18,613 bases of DNA from Myxococcales bacterium. Lineage in GTDB: Bacteria > Myxococcota_A > Polyangia > Polyangiales > Polyangiaceae. The DNA is taken from NCBI GenBank assembly GCA_016720545.1, contig JADKKK010000016.1:1-18613 (forward strand), read 5' to 3'. A model generated the notes under the pieces. That model did no database searches, had not been told where the DNA came from, and worked only from the letters and a program-made list of their open reading frames with translations. Made by a program: the position numbers and the translations under genes. Numbering within the stretch: the first letter of the stretch is position 1; each line of letters begins with the position of its first letter. Below are positions 6,830 to 16,558 of this stretch, in pieces.

Positions 6830-8589
6830 ACGACGCCGACCTCCAGCGTGAGGGAGGGCCTGCCGAGCTGCTGCCTTCGTTCGCGACCTCGTGGAGCGGG
6901 TACGGTGACGGTGAAAGAACGCCATGGACAACGGAAGCTAGCTTCCTCGATGACCCCACCGTCGTCTTCATGACGTCGCTGCTCGCCGACGTGCGGCGCG
7001 GAGCGATTCAGCTGCCGCGGTTCCAGCGCCGCAGCGTGGTCGGTCGAGCAGAGACTGAACCTGCTCGACAGCGTGTATCGAGGCATTCCCATTGGAGCGA
7101 TCATGCTCTGGCGAACGAGCGCTCGTGTCGCCTCCCGCGGAGGATCGGGCCCCACGTCGTGCAAAGCGGGTCGGAGGCAGGACCGCACCAATACATCCTC
7201 GACGGGGGCCAGCGCATCGCGACCCTCCTCGGCGCGCTGTACGCTGAGCCCCGGCGTCGCCCGGCGTTGTCGAGGACCGGTCGATCCCGACGACACTTTC
7301 GAGTTCTACTATGACCTCAAGGAACAGTGCTTCGTCACGCGCGGACCGGAAGAGCTGGCGCCCGATCGGATTGGCTGCCGCTTCCGGAGGCCCTGCAGAC
7401 GGTCACGCTGCCTCCGATTTCAGCGGAAGCTGCAGGGTCCGACGCCGACGAGTGGTGATGCGCGCCGACACCGTCGCGACGCGGTTCCGTGCCTACAAGG
7501 TCCCGATCATCTTGCTGGGCTCGGATGACATCGAGCTGGCCACGACCACCTTCAAACGGGTGAACAGCACGGGCACCCCGATGAGCGACATGGACATGGT
7601 CGCCGCGCTCACGTGGAGCCCGACGTTCGACCTGGAGTTGCTGCTCGCGGCGCAGCGGGAACTGGTCCTGGTCGAGGCGGGCTGGGAGTCGCTGGAGGAC
7701 GAGACATGGCTCCGCTGCATCAAGGCCACGCTCGGGCTCGACCTCTACGCCCGCGCGGACGAGGCACGGATCGCGCTCCAGGGACGCAGCCGCCGTTCAA
7801 GGAGCGCGGAGAGCCTCGGAAGCGTCTCCGCATTTTCTGCGCGAGACGTGCCACGTGGAGCGACCTGCGCTCGTACCTTACGCCCACCAGATCCCGCTGC
7901 TCGTGCAGCTGTTCTCCGTGCACCCGAAGCCGACCCCGGAGATGCAGACGAAGATCGCGGCTTGGTTTTGGCTAACGACTCACGCGGGACTCTTCGCCGG
8001 CATCAGCGGTTACGGGCTGTCTCGGGCGCAGTCCGACCTCGAGCGGCTCGCGCGAGAGGGAATCCTTCTCTGGCCCGGGCGTCGTCCGTTCAAGCGGGAG
8101 CCGCTCCCGAGGAGGTTCGATCTCCGGCACGCGCGAGCGCGCGCGCTGTCGGTCCAGCTCGCGAGCCGCCACAAGGAGGGCCCGCTCGACCTGGCGAGGT
8201 TCGGGGCGGACGCGATGGTACAGCTCGTCACGAGGGGGCCCGACAAAGAGAGCCCGGGAAACCGATTCTTCTTCCCCGGGGGCGGCCGAGGGGCGCGCAT
8301 CGAGCTCGCTGAGATGCTCCCATCATCGTCGGAGCGCCTCCACCATTTGGTCTCCGACGCCGCTTGGCAGGCCTATCAAGACAAGGACATGGAGACCTTC
8401 GTGCGCCTCCGCACCGCAGACTTGAACGCGATGGAGGAGGAGCTTGTCAGGCTTGGGCTGGTCGAGCCTCGACGCCGCGCGATGACTCCCGCGAGCTCCC
8501 CGTGCTTCCGTGAGCGCGGTCCGCACGGCTCCCTTGCCTCTGGCTGCAGCGGCGGCCCGCGGAGCCGAGACCGTCCCAGACCGAGCTAA
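6826..8589 (+). CDS. DUF262 (GmrS-like, ParB-fold) protein, frameshifted
   Basis: DUF262 proteins are NTP-dependent DNA-recognition or nicking proteins found in GmrSD, BrxU and SspE restriction systems. Seen across several frames: IQLPRFQRR (residues 61-69), VEQRLNLLDSVYRGIPIGAI (about 7040-7103), ILWR-like LWRTS, YILDGGQRIATLLGALY (about 7192-7242, usually DGQQR), FEFYYDLKEQCFV (about 7298-7336), VPIILLGSDDIELATTTFKR and RVNSTGTPMSDMDMVAAL (about 7498-7610). The C-terminal helical part includes YAHQIPLLVQLFSVHPKP, RFDLRHARARALSVQLASRH and LRTADLNAMEEELVRLGLV (to about 8463). I see no DUF1524 HNH motif, so it looks like a single-domain GmrS-type protein. It starts at ATG 6826, overlapping the TOPRIM stop. 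The true stop is unsure; the open frame runs to 8589 into a toxin relic. At least five frame changes are present. Confidence 0.8.
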
Positions 8590-8619
8590 CAGACCACGCA
8601 TGGCGTCCAGCACGATCAC
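8500..8619 (-). pseudogene. PIN-like toxin N-terminal relic (copy B)
   Basis: From GTG 8619-8617 the - strand reads VIVLDA, the first strand and first aspartate of a PIN ribonuclease, then loses recognisable PIN sequence (MRGLLARSGTVSAPRAAAAA). The GTG overlaps the TGA of the antitoxin relic upstream (GTGA). Only the first six residues are convincing, so the remainder is either decayed or scrambled. Confidence 0.35.
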
Positions 8620-8847
8620 GCGAGGTCGCCTGGCGCTTCCCACGCGATGTCGACCGGCGCGAGCAGGTCCTCCTCGTGGAGCAGGCTGCCTCGGAGCGAG
8701 GAGCTCGGCTCGCGCGGGAGGGGAACCACACGGGCCACTGGACGACCGCGCTTGGTGATCACGAAGGAGCGACGGTTTGCCTTCGCCTTCATGGCCATGA
8801 AGGTATCGCTCGTGACCAATATCGTGCAACCCGGCCACGACCGGCAT
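8616..8847 (-). pseudogene. Phd/YefM-family antitoxin (copy B), probably broken
   Basis: The - strand reads MKAKANRRSFVITKRGRPVA from 8792, then RVVPLPREPSSSLRGSLLHE and EDLLAPVDIAWEA, ending at TGA 8618-8616. VITKRGRPVARVVP and the LRGSLL.EEDLLAPVDI.WE tail are hallmarks of Phd/YefM antitoxins, which repress their own promoter and neutralise a toxin. The usual N-terminal segment (MxxVxAxEFKAxCLALxDEV) is not clear; an ATG at 8847 (MPVVAG) would be the natural start but needs a frame change. Repeat copy 4 begins a few bases further upstream, so its insertion may have cut off the promoter. The toxin downstream is only a relic. Confidence 0.7.
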
Positions 8848-8854
8848 CGAGAGT

Positions 8855-8979
8855 CCTCCCACGGAGGCACGGAGACACGGAGCCGAGAGGGAGCGAGCCT
8901 TCGCGAACGCCCGCGCGTTCCGGGCACTCGAACCCAAAATCTCCCTCTCCTCCGTGCCTCCGTGTCTCCGTGGTGAACT
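8855..8979 (+). repeat. Palindromic intergenic repeat, copy 4
   Basis: The left arm CCACGGAGGCACGGAGACAC (8859-8878) with GGAGCCGAGAGGGAG pairs with the right arm CTCCTCCGTGCCTCCGTGTC (about 8947-8966) plus TCCGTGGTGAAC. The core CTCGAACCCAAAATCTCCCT matches copies 2 and 3; the left half of the core is diverged. It ends about 23 bp before pglY, so it forms most of the pglY leader. Confidence 0.9.
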
Positions 8980-9002
8980 CTCTTCTTCAAGGTAACGAGC
9001 CC

Positions 9003-12000
9003 ATGACCAGCATCACCGACGCGTTCGATCTTCCGCGCCCCGAGGACATCCGGGCGATGGGCTTCGTCGTCAAGCTGCGCGAGTCCGACCCCGGCTCGGA
9101 CGAGGTCAAGCAGCTCGTAGACGACTACGTCATCACGCCCGCCGTCGAGAAGGAGCTGCCCCGCATCCTCGACGACATGAAGCAGGTCTTCGACCGCGGC
9201 GAGGAGTACGGGCGCTTCATCCACGGCAGCTTCGGAAGCGGCAAGTCGCACTTCATGACCATGCTCTCGCTGCTGCTCGAGGGCACCCAGCCGGCCTGGA
9301 AGAAGTTCCGCCCGCTGCTCAACGCACACAAGGATTCGCAGGCCAGCAAGGGTCGCGATTCGGCGGACCACGAGGCCTGGCTCGCGAAGGCCGGACTACT
9401 CGTCGTGCGCATTCACATGCTCTCCGTTCGCGGCAAGAGCACGGGCTTCGATCGCGCCGTCTACGAGGGCTTCAACGCCGCGCTCAAGCGGCGCAGCAAG
9501 GCGCCCTTCGAGTTCCTCAACGTCGATGCGATCTTCGAGGAGGTCCGGCGCGAGGCGAAGGAGTACGGCGACATCGTCTGGAAGCGGCTCGAGGCGGAGA
9601 GCATCGTCGGCGGCCGCGAGGACTTCGAGGCCATCGCCAGCGGCTCGACGCAGGCGCGCGAGCGCTTCGCGCGCACCTGGCTCAAGTACAAGGGGCGTGA
9701 CGCGGCCGATGCGGGCATCGACCCGCGGTGGAGCGACGGCCTCTCGCGCATGGCCGAGCACGCCAAGGCCCAGGGCTTTGGCGGCATCGTCCTGATGATC
9801 GACGAGTTCCTGCTCTGGCTGGCCGAGAAGTCAGGCCAGGAGTTCGTTCAGGAGATCAACAACCTCAACGTCATCGTCGACCACAACACCGGCCAGCGTC
9901 CCGCGCCGATCTTCGTCTTCGTCGCGCGCCAGCGGAACCTGCAGGAGTTCTTCCCGGACCTCGTCGACGAGAGCAAGATCCACGAGCACCTCGACCACCA
10001 CGCCAAGCGCTTCGAGGTGACGAAGCTCCAGGACGTCGAGCTGCGCCACATCGTCCGCGGCCGCGTGCTGCGCCCGAAGAACGTTAGCGCGGTACAGGCA
10101 GCGGTCAGCTCGCTGGCCGAGCGACACCAGAAGGTGCTGCCGGCCCTGCTTGCCGGCGCCGACATCGAGTACCTGCGCGACGTCTACCCGTTCCACCCGG
10201 CGCTCATCGAGATGCTGGTGGACGTGACGTCGCTGATGCAGCGCGAGCGCTCCGCGCTGCGCCTCCTCTACGAGCTGCTCGTCATCCACTACCCGAAGCT
10301 TCCGCTCGGCGAGTTCCTGCCGGTGGGCTCTGCCTTCGCCGCCATCTTCCCGGAGTCGGGGGTCGAGGCGAGCAAGAAGGTGGACCTGATGCAGGACATC
10401 CACCACCAGTACTACTCACGTCTTGCTCCAGCGATGCTGAAGATGGGCGAGGAGCCCGGCTCGGAGTTCAACGAAGAGCGTCGTCGCGCCCTCGACCAGC
10501 TCGTGAAGACCGTGCTTCTTGCCGAGGTCTCGCCGCGCCTGAAGCAGGGCGGGCTGACCATCGAGCGCCTCGTGCAGCTCAACGCCGTCGACGTGGAGGG
10601 CGAGACGTTCCGTGGCCAGGTGCGTGTCGCCGAGACGGATCTGCTCGCGCTCTCGCAGCGCGTGCCCGATCTCCAAGTCGCGGGACAGGGCAAGACCGCG
10701 CTCGTGCGCTTCGTGCTCGGGCGCGTGAGCCTCGGCGAGGTGCTCGGGCGCGCGCGCTCGAAGGTCGACAACCCGGCACAGCGGTTCAAGGTCTTCTGGG
10801 GGGCGCTGAAGCAGGGACTCGCGCTCGACGGCGTCAAGGGCTTCGAGGACGGCGGCACCAACGAGGGCGATTGGGACCTCACCTGGCGACGCACCAGGCG
10901 GCGCGGTCGCATCAAGCTCGGGAACGTCCGCGAGATGTCGTACGACGACTTCACGCCTCCCGAGGGCGCGTTCAAGGTGCTCGTCGACTACCCGTGGGAC
11001 GAGCCCGGACACACCGTCGACGAGGATCGCCTTCGCGCGACGAACGTGCGCAAGAAGCAGGGGCTCCTGCACACCGTGTGCTGGCTGCCGCGGCACATGA
11101 GCCCGACCGAGCTCGGCGTGCTCACCGAGCTTGCCGCCGTCCGCTATCTTCTCTCGGACGCTGGCCAAGAGGACCTGCTCGAGACGCTCGGCACGCAGGA
11201 CCGGAGCCAGATCCTCGATCAGGCGGGCATCCGGCAGAAGACCCTCGAGGGCCAGCTCGAGGACCTGCTCAAGGAGGTCTACGTCCGTCACGGCGAATTC
11301 TTCGCTCTCATCTCCGACGTCGACAGCAGCAGGCCGCGCGAAACGCTGGCCGAGAACCTCGAGCACATCGCGGCGCTCCTCATGGATCGCCGGTACCCGC
11401 AGCATCCGACCTTCCTCGCCGATCCGAAGAAGCAGGATCTCGAAGCGCTGCTCGATTGGATGGTGCAAGCCGGAGAAACCAACGTCTCGGTGGCCTACGA
11501 CGAGTCGGTGGGCAAGGTGCTCAAGACTCTCGGGCAGCCCCTCGAGCTCGTGAACCTCGGTCAGACCAAGGCATCGCTGCGTCTCGACTCCCGGTACATC
11601 AAGGACGTCCTGCAGCGCACCGACCAGGATTCCGTCGCGTGGACACCGATCGCTGACCACCTGCGAGAGACCTACGGCTTTCAGCCGCTGGTCGTCGACC
11701 TCTTCCTCTGCTTCCTCTGCCAGCGCGACCACCGGGCTCTGCAGGAGATCGACGGGGAGACCGTCGAGGTTCGCATCGGGATGCCCGCAGACGACGCGGG
11801 TGCGGCTGCAACGCGGCAAGCTCGTGAGCGCCGCCGACTGGCATCGCCTGCGTGACCTCGGCAACCAGCTCTTCGAGGAGCCGCGCCCGGCTGCGCATCG
11901 CTCGCTCCAGGGCCAAGATCGCTTCGCGGCCGCTCTCAGGAGCGGGCAGGCGAAGCGCACGGTGCTTCAGGGCCTCCATTCCCGGCTGGTACATCTCGGC

Positions 12001-12590
12001 GTCGAACAGGGCGACCGGCTCAAGGAACTGTCCACCGCGAACACGCGGCTTGGTGCCATGGCTCAGGCGACGACCGACAGCCACAAGGTGCTGGCGGAGC
12101 TGCTCGCAGCCTGGCCCGATGACAACTCGGACGCGATTCGCTCGATCGTTCAGCAGGCGGAGACGATCCGAGACGCGCTGGGTGAGCTCAACGAGCACGC
12201 GCGCGCCAACCTCAAGGCGGGCGTCCAGCACGTGGCCATCGGCACCGAGGTCCGCGGGCACTTGAGTGCGCTCGAGGGGCGCATGGCCGCGGCGCAGGCC
12301 GAGCAGCCGCTGACCAAGGACTGGATCTCGACCTGGAACAAGAAGGCGCAGGAGTTGATCAAGCGGCTCATCGAACAGCCGCAGCCGCCCGCCGACACCT
12401 CCGCAGCCGCCCCAGGCCGATCGCAGCCCCGCCGAGCGCCCCGCCCACGTGGCTCCTGCTCAAGGTCCGCGTGGATCCGAACGATGCCGATGCCATTTCG
12501 AGCTTTCTCGCGCAGGCCCGAAAGGCGCTCTCCGAGCAGGGCACGAAGAGCATCAACGTCGTCCTGACGCGCGAGGAGGACTCTGAGTGA
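9003..12590 (+). CDS. pglY: PglY (DUF6079), BREX type 2 P-loop ATPase
   Basis: PglY is the large ATPase of type 2 BREX, the counterpart of BrxC. The corrected length is about 1195 aa, normal for the family. Walker A is GSFGSGKS (residues 75-82) and Walker B is IVLMIDEFLLWL with D267/E268. Other family stretches are FVFVARQRNLQEFFPD, VYPFHPALIEMLVDVTSLMQ and RLLYELLVIHYPKLP. The first 930 codons are in one clean frame. A 1-nt insertion near 11800 moves the frame (LQRGKLVSAADWHRLRDLG follows), and another frame change at about 12400-12440 restores it for the C-terminus WLLLKVRVDPNDADAISSFL...REEDSE. The start ATG 9003 gives MTSITDAFDLPRPEDI; AAGG lies 10 nt upstream. The open frame extends back to 8676, but that part is antitoxin antisense and repeat. 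The stop overlaps the pglZ start. Confidence 0.95.
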
Positions 12591-15179
12591 GCGCAGCTCA
12601 GCTACTCCTGCGTCGCCTCCTGGATCAGGCAGGCGGAGCCACCGAGACGGGCTACCTGCTCGTCATCGACGGGGAGGGGCTCGAGAATCTCCCGGACCAG
12701 ATGCCGACACCGAAGGGCTCGTATGGCGTGCATCGAATCGCGACCGAGCTCGGGCTGCGGCACCTTCTGTGGAAGGCCAAGGGGGCTCCGCTCATCGCCG
12801 TGATGCCCGAGGACGTTGCGCGTCGCATCCAGAAGGCCCCCGACCTCCTTCGCCGCGCACGCAACCAGCGCGTGCACGCGCTGTCGGTGAACGACGTGCT
12901 CGAGGTGGTTCTCGGCGTGCGTGTGGTCGGCGCCGACGCACCGTACATGCAGCAGCTCGCGCTCGAGAACGTCGACCGACTCGGGGTGGCGATGAGCCAT
13001 CGCACCCTGCCGACGGTCGTCGACCGCAAGCTGCTGACCGAGTTGCTTGTCGACGTCAGCGTCGGCGAGCAGGTGCGGACGCGGAGTCCAGCTCAACTCC
13101 TCGCGGCGTGGGTGGCGGAGCCCCCACGCTGGTCGCCGAACATCAGCCAGCTCGTGCGCGACGCGATGCCCACGCTCCACGGCGACGAGGGTCGCCTGCT
13201 TTCCTGGGCTCTCGCCGAACCGGAGGTCCGGCTTCGCGAGCTCGTCGTGTACGGTGCGGTGCTGACGGTCGAAGCGCCCGAAGTGCCGAAGCAGGCGTGG
13301 GGCTCGCTGTGGAAGGCGGCGGCGGAGCCACCCATCGAAATGGATCGGAGGATCCTCAGACGAACGGTCGCGCGACTCGCGGAGGAGACGCTCACTGCGC
13401 TCGGTGACGGCGCCGCCACGTTGCTCTCAGGGGCAGACCGCATTGGTCGGGAGTGCCTCACCCCGATGCAGCTCCAAACGAGCCGGGTCCTCCCGCTGGC
13501 GTTCTCGGACCGGTGCCACTCGCTTTCGCAGCAGGCCGCTGCAGGCAAGGCGATCAGCGCTGCGGACATCGCGTGGTTGGCCGGGCATCGTGCCGCTCGG
13601 ATGCACCGAGCCGATCTGGCGGTGCTCGAGGCCATGGCGCGCATCTCGCGCTATCTCGATCAGCCCTTCAGTCCGAAGACCGAGTTGCTCGATCAGGTGC
13701 GGGACTACCAACGCGGAGGCGCGTTCGCCGATCTCGCGATGCTGCAACTTCGCCGGGCGCTCGCGAGCAGCGTCCACTACCACGCCGAGGCCAACAAGGT
13801 CATCGCGGCGTGCCGCGAGCGGCGTGACCGCGAGAACCGGCACTTCGCTGAGGGCCTCGCCGGTGGCTACGAGGCTGCGCTTCACAGAGAAGGCCTCACT
13901 CCGCTCCATCGCTTGTGGAAGCGGACGGTCGCACCGGTCTGGCAGAGCGAGCCGAACGCGCGGCTCTTTCTCATCGTGCTCGATGGCTGCAACTACCCCG
14001 TGTTTCTGGAGCTGCTCCATGCGCTCTCGCAGGACAACACGTTCCCGCTGGGCATGAAGCCCGACGTCGACGGACGGGTCGCCGGTCTGCCCGCGCTATC
14101 GCCGCTGCCCACGGTCACGAGTCATGCACGCGGCGCCATCTTCCTGGGCGAGTTGCCCAACGATCCTCTCGTGGCCGAGACGGTGTTCCGGGATCAGGAC
14201 GAAGCGAAGACGGACAAGGCGCGCTTCAACCAGAATGCGGCGCTCGGCACCCGAACCCGTCGCCTCTTCCTGAAGGCCGACCTCGCGGATGGCGGACAGG
14301 GCCTGCTCGCCGCGCTCGAGGACGAGTCGCTCTCCGTGGTCGGGACCGTCTTCAACGCGGTGGATGACCAGATTGGTTCCTCGAACACAGGCGCGACCGT
14401 TCGCCTCAACCCGGAAGACATCACCGCGTTCAAGCCTTCGCTGCGCGTGGCCCTGAAGGCAGGTCGCAAGGTCCTCGTCACCGCCGACCACGGCCACAGC
14501 CCGTACATCGACAAGAGCCTCCGGGCCGGCAACGGGAAGGCGCCCCGCTATCTCGCGCTGGGCAAGCACGACGCGGTTCCCGAGGGGTTCATCGAGATCG
14601 ATCTGCCCGGGCCTCGGCGGCCCGCCCGAGCGCCGCGCGTTCGCGTGGCGGAGCGGTGCTTACCTCGGAGGCCCGCAGGTCGGCTTCCACGGCGGCTGCG
14701 CGCTCGAGGAGGTGGTCGTGCCGCTCGCGTGGATCGAGCAGGGCGGCCTTCATGCTGACGAGCCCACATGGTGGTACGGGCGGGGGACGCTCGCGGAGGC
14801 AAGTGTGGAGCTTCGCCCGGTCGCGCCGCCGATCGTCACGCCTCTGCCCTCGGACGAGCCCGCCGAAGGAAGGCGCAGCCTGGCTCTTCAATCCGCCGAT
14901 CAGGCGGGCTCGTTGCCGCTTCCGGCGTCGCTGCTCGATCGGCTCAGCATCGACGAGAAGTCGATTCTCGTCCTCTTGCGTGAGAACGGCTCGGCGCGAT
15001 CGAGCGAGCTTGCAGAGCGCTTGAATAAGAACCCCGGTCGTCTCAATGGCCTCATGCGCGGGCTGCGACGGACCCTGCACGCCGAGGGTCATCTTCTCTT
15101 CACCGACGAGGTTCTCCCGAGCGGTGAGACGATGTACCGCTACCAGGCGAAGCCCAATACGAATGAAGGAGCGCGCTGA
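12587..15179 (+). CDS. pglZ: PglZ, BREX alkaline-phosphatase-superfamily protein (one frameshift)
   Basis: PglZ is the signature protein of all BREX types, with an alkaline-phosphatase-like fold and metal-dependent phosphodiesterase or nuclease activity; in Streptomyces it counters PglX toxicity. The corrected length is about 863 aa. An N-terminal Rossmann-like part (YLLVIDGEGLENLPD) is followed by the PglZ domain: LFLIVLDGCNYPVF (metal-ligand D466), PTVTSHARGAIFLG (T511/S512 nucleophile region), GTVFNAVDDQIGSSNTG and KVLVTADHGHSP (D634, H635, H637). A 1-nt insertion at about 14606-14611 changes frame; the rest reads YLGGPQVGFHGGCALEEVVV and ends in a winged-helix-like domain (LDRLSIDEKSILVLLREN...SSELAERLNKNPGRLN). 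The GTG start overlaps the pglY stop (GTGA), with GAGGAGG about 8 nt upstream. Confidence 0.96.
15166..15171 (+). promoter_or_regulatory. Strong ribosome binding site for brxD
   Basis: AAGGAG lies 7 nt before ATG 15179, inside the 3' end of pglZ. Together with the one-base TGATG overlap it fixes the brxD start and indicates translational coupling. Confidence 0.75.
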
Positions 15180-16558
15180 TGGCCGTTGTCTCTGAGTCAC
15201 CGGCGATCGTAAACGCCCTTCGAAGCGGGCTCGTGCCGAATCAAGGCCTCGAGCACTTCGCGACGGGTCTCGATACGCTCGTCTCCGCGGTGAACGAGGA
15301 GCTCGACTTCGTCTCCGGCGGCAAAGGGCTCTCGAAGTGGATCCGCGGGGAGTACGGAACCGGCAAGACCTTCGCCGCGCGTTACCTCTGCGCCAGGGCA
15401 CGTGAGCGAAAGTTCGCGACCTCCGAAGTTCAGATCTCGATCAACGACACGCCGCTCCATCATCTCGAAGCCGTCTACCGACGCCTCATCGAACGCCTGG
15501 AAACCGCGGCCGACGGGCCGAACGCATTCCAGGCGATCGTCGAGGGGTGGCTGTACCAGGTGGGCGACGAGGTCACCCGCCTGCGCGGGATCTCCGAGGA
15601 CGACCCGGGCTTCGCAGACGCGACGGAGCAGCGTCTCGAGGACAAGCTCGCCGACCTCTCGAAGCGCAATCCCGCCTACGCGCAGGTGCTGCGGGCCTAT
15701 CACCGGGCGACCCACGAAGGCGACTTCGCCACCGCCCAGGGCCTGCTCGCATGGCTAGCCGGGCAGCCCCACACCGACCGCTCCGTCCTCAAGGCCGCAG
15801 GCACCAAGGGCAAGGTTGACGGTCAGGCGTCGCTCACGTTTCTCGCGGGGCTTCTCCAGCTGCTGCGACAGTCGGGATACGGCGGCCTGGTCGTCGTGCT
15901 CGACGAGGTCGAGACGGTCCAGCGCATGAACGCGCAGACTCGCGAGAAGTCACTGAACGCGCTGCGCCAGCTGATGGACATGCTCGCGAAGGAGGAGCTG
16001 CCCGGCCTGTACCTAGTCGTCACCGGCACGCGCGACTTCTTCGAGGGCTACAAGGGCCTGAAGGCGCTGGCTCCGCTCTACCAACGCGTGCAGGTGAACT
16101 TCGGAGAAGACGGCCGCTTCGACAACCTGCGAGCTCCGCAGGTGCGACTCCTTCCGTTCACCGACGAGCGGCTCCTCACGGTGGGGACGCGCATCCGGGA
16201 CCTCTACCCTGCGAAGAACCCCGACAGGCGTCGCAGCGCGTCGACGATCGGTTCCTTCAGGCGCTCGTCGACCAGGTCACCCCGGGGCTTCGGCGGCAAG
16301 GTCGCGCTGGCGCCGCGCCTCTTCCTCCGCGAACTGGTCGACGTCCTCGACCGGGTCGACATCCACACCGACGACCCGCGGGCCTACCGACTCGCCTCGG
16401 ACGACGGCAAGCTCCCGCCGAAGGAGCTGGCGGCCAAGCACGGGCAGCGCGCGAGGAGCCCGGGCACCGAGAGCCTGAGGAGCCGACGACGAGGGGAGCC
16501 GAACAAGCGTGCGACGGACGGATGGAGCTGGGGCGAACCGCGGACTCGACGCGCCTAG
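15179..16558 (+). CDS. brxD: BrxD, BREX type 2 ATP-binding protein
   Basis: BrxD is the small P-loop ATPase next to pglZ in type 2 BREX (DUF2791-like); its biochemical role is not settled. Walker A is GEYGTGKT (residues 57-64) in KWIRGEYGTGKTFAARYLCA. Walker B is GLVVVLDEVETVQ with D242/E243. ALRQLMDMLAKEELPGLYLV and VTGTRDFFEGYKG form the sensor region, and KVALAPRLFLRELVDVLDRV follows. Between about 16222 and 16283 the frame slips and returns: the annotated frame reads DRRRSASTIGSFRRSSTRSP, while the shifted frame reads the more protein-like RVDDRFLQALVDQVTP, so a pair of compensating indels is likely. The C-terminus after KELAAKHGQR is low-quality, so the true stop could lie before 16558. 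It overlaps the helicase start. Confidence 0.93.
   Translation: MAVVSESPAIVNALRSGLVPNQGLEHFATGLDTLVSAVNEELDFVSGGKGLSKWIRGEYGTGKTFAARYLCARARERKFATSEVQISINDTPLHHLEAVYRRLIERLETAADGPNAFQAIVEGWLYQVGDEVTRLRGISEDDPGFADATEQRLEDKLADLSKRNPAYAQVLRAYHRATHEGDFATAQGLLAWLAGQPHTDRSVLKAAGTKGKVDGQASLTFLAGLLQLLRQSGYGGLVVVLDEVETVQRMNAQTREKSLNALRQLMDMLAKEELPGLYLVVTGTRDFFEGYKGLKALAPLYQRVQVNFGEDGRFDNLRAPQVRLLPFTDERLLTVGTRIRDLYPAKNPDRRRSASTIGSFRRSSTRSPRGFGGKVALAPRLFLRELVDVLDRVDIHTDDPRAYRLASDDGKLPPKELAAKHGQRARSPGTESLRSRRRGEPNKRATDGWSWGEPRTRRA

Noticed and set aside
8676..9002. Longer N-terminus for PglY starting at 8676
   Set aside because: This extension reads antisense antitoxin and repeat copy 4; family similarity starts at MTSITDAFDLPRPED (9003).
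10416..11960. 514-aa open frame on the - strand
   Set aside because: Antisense to pglY, which has clear Walker motifs. The high third-position GC of pglY keeps the opposite frame open; the translation is repetitive and shows no domain.
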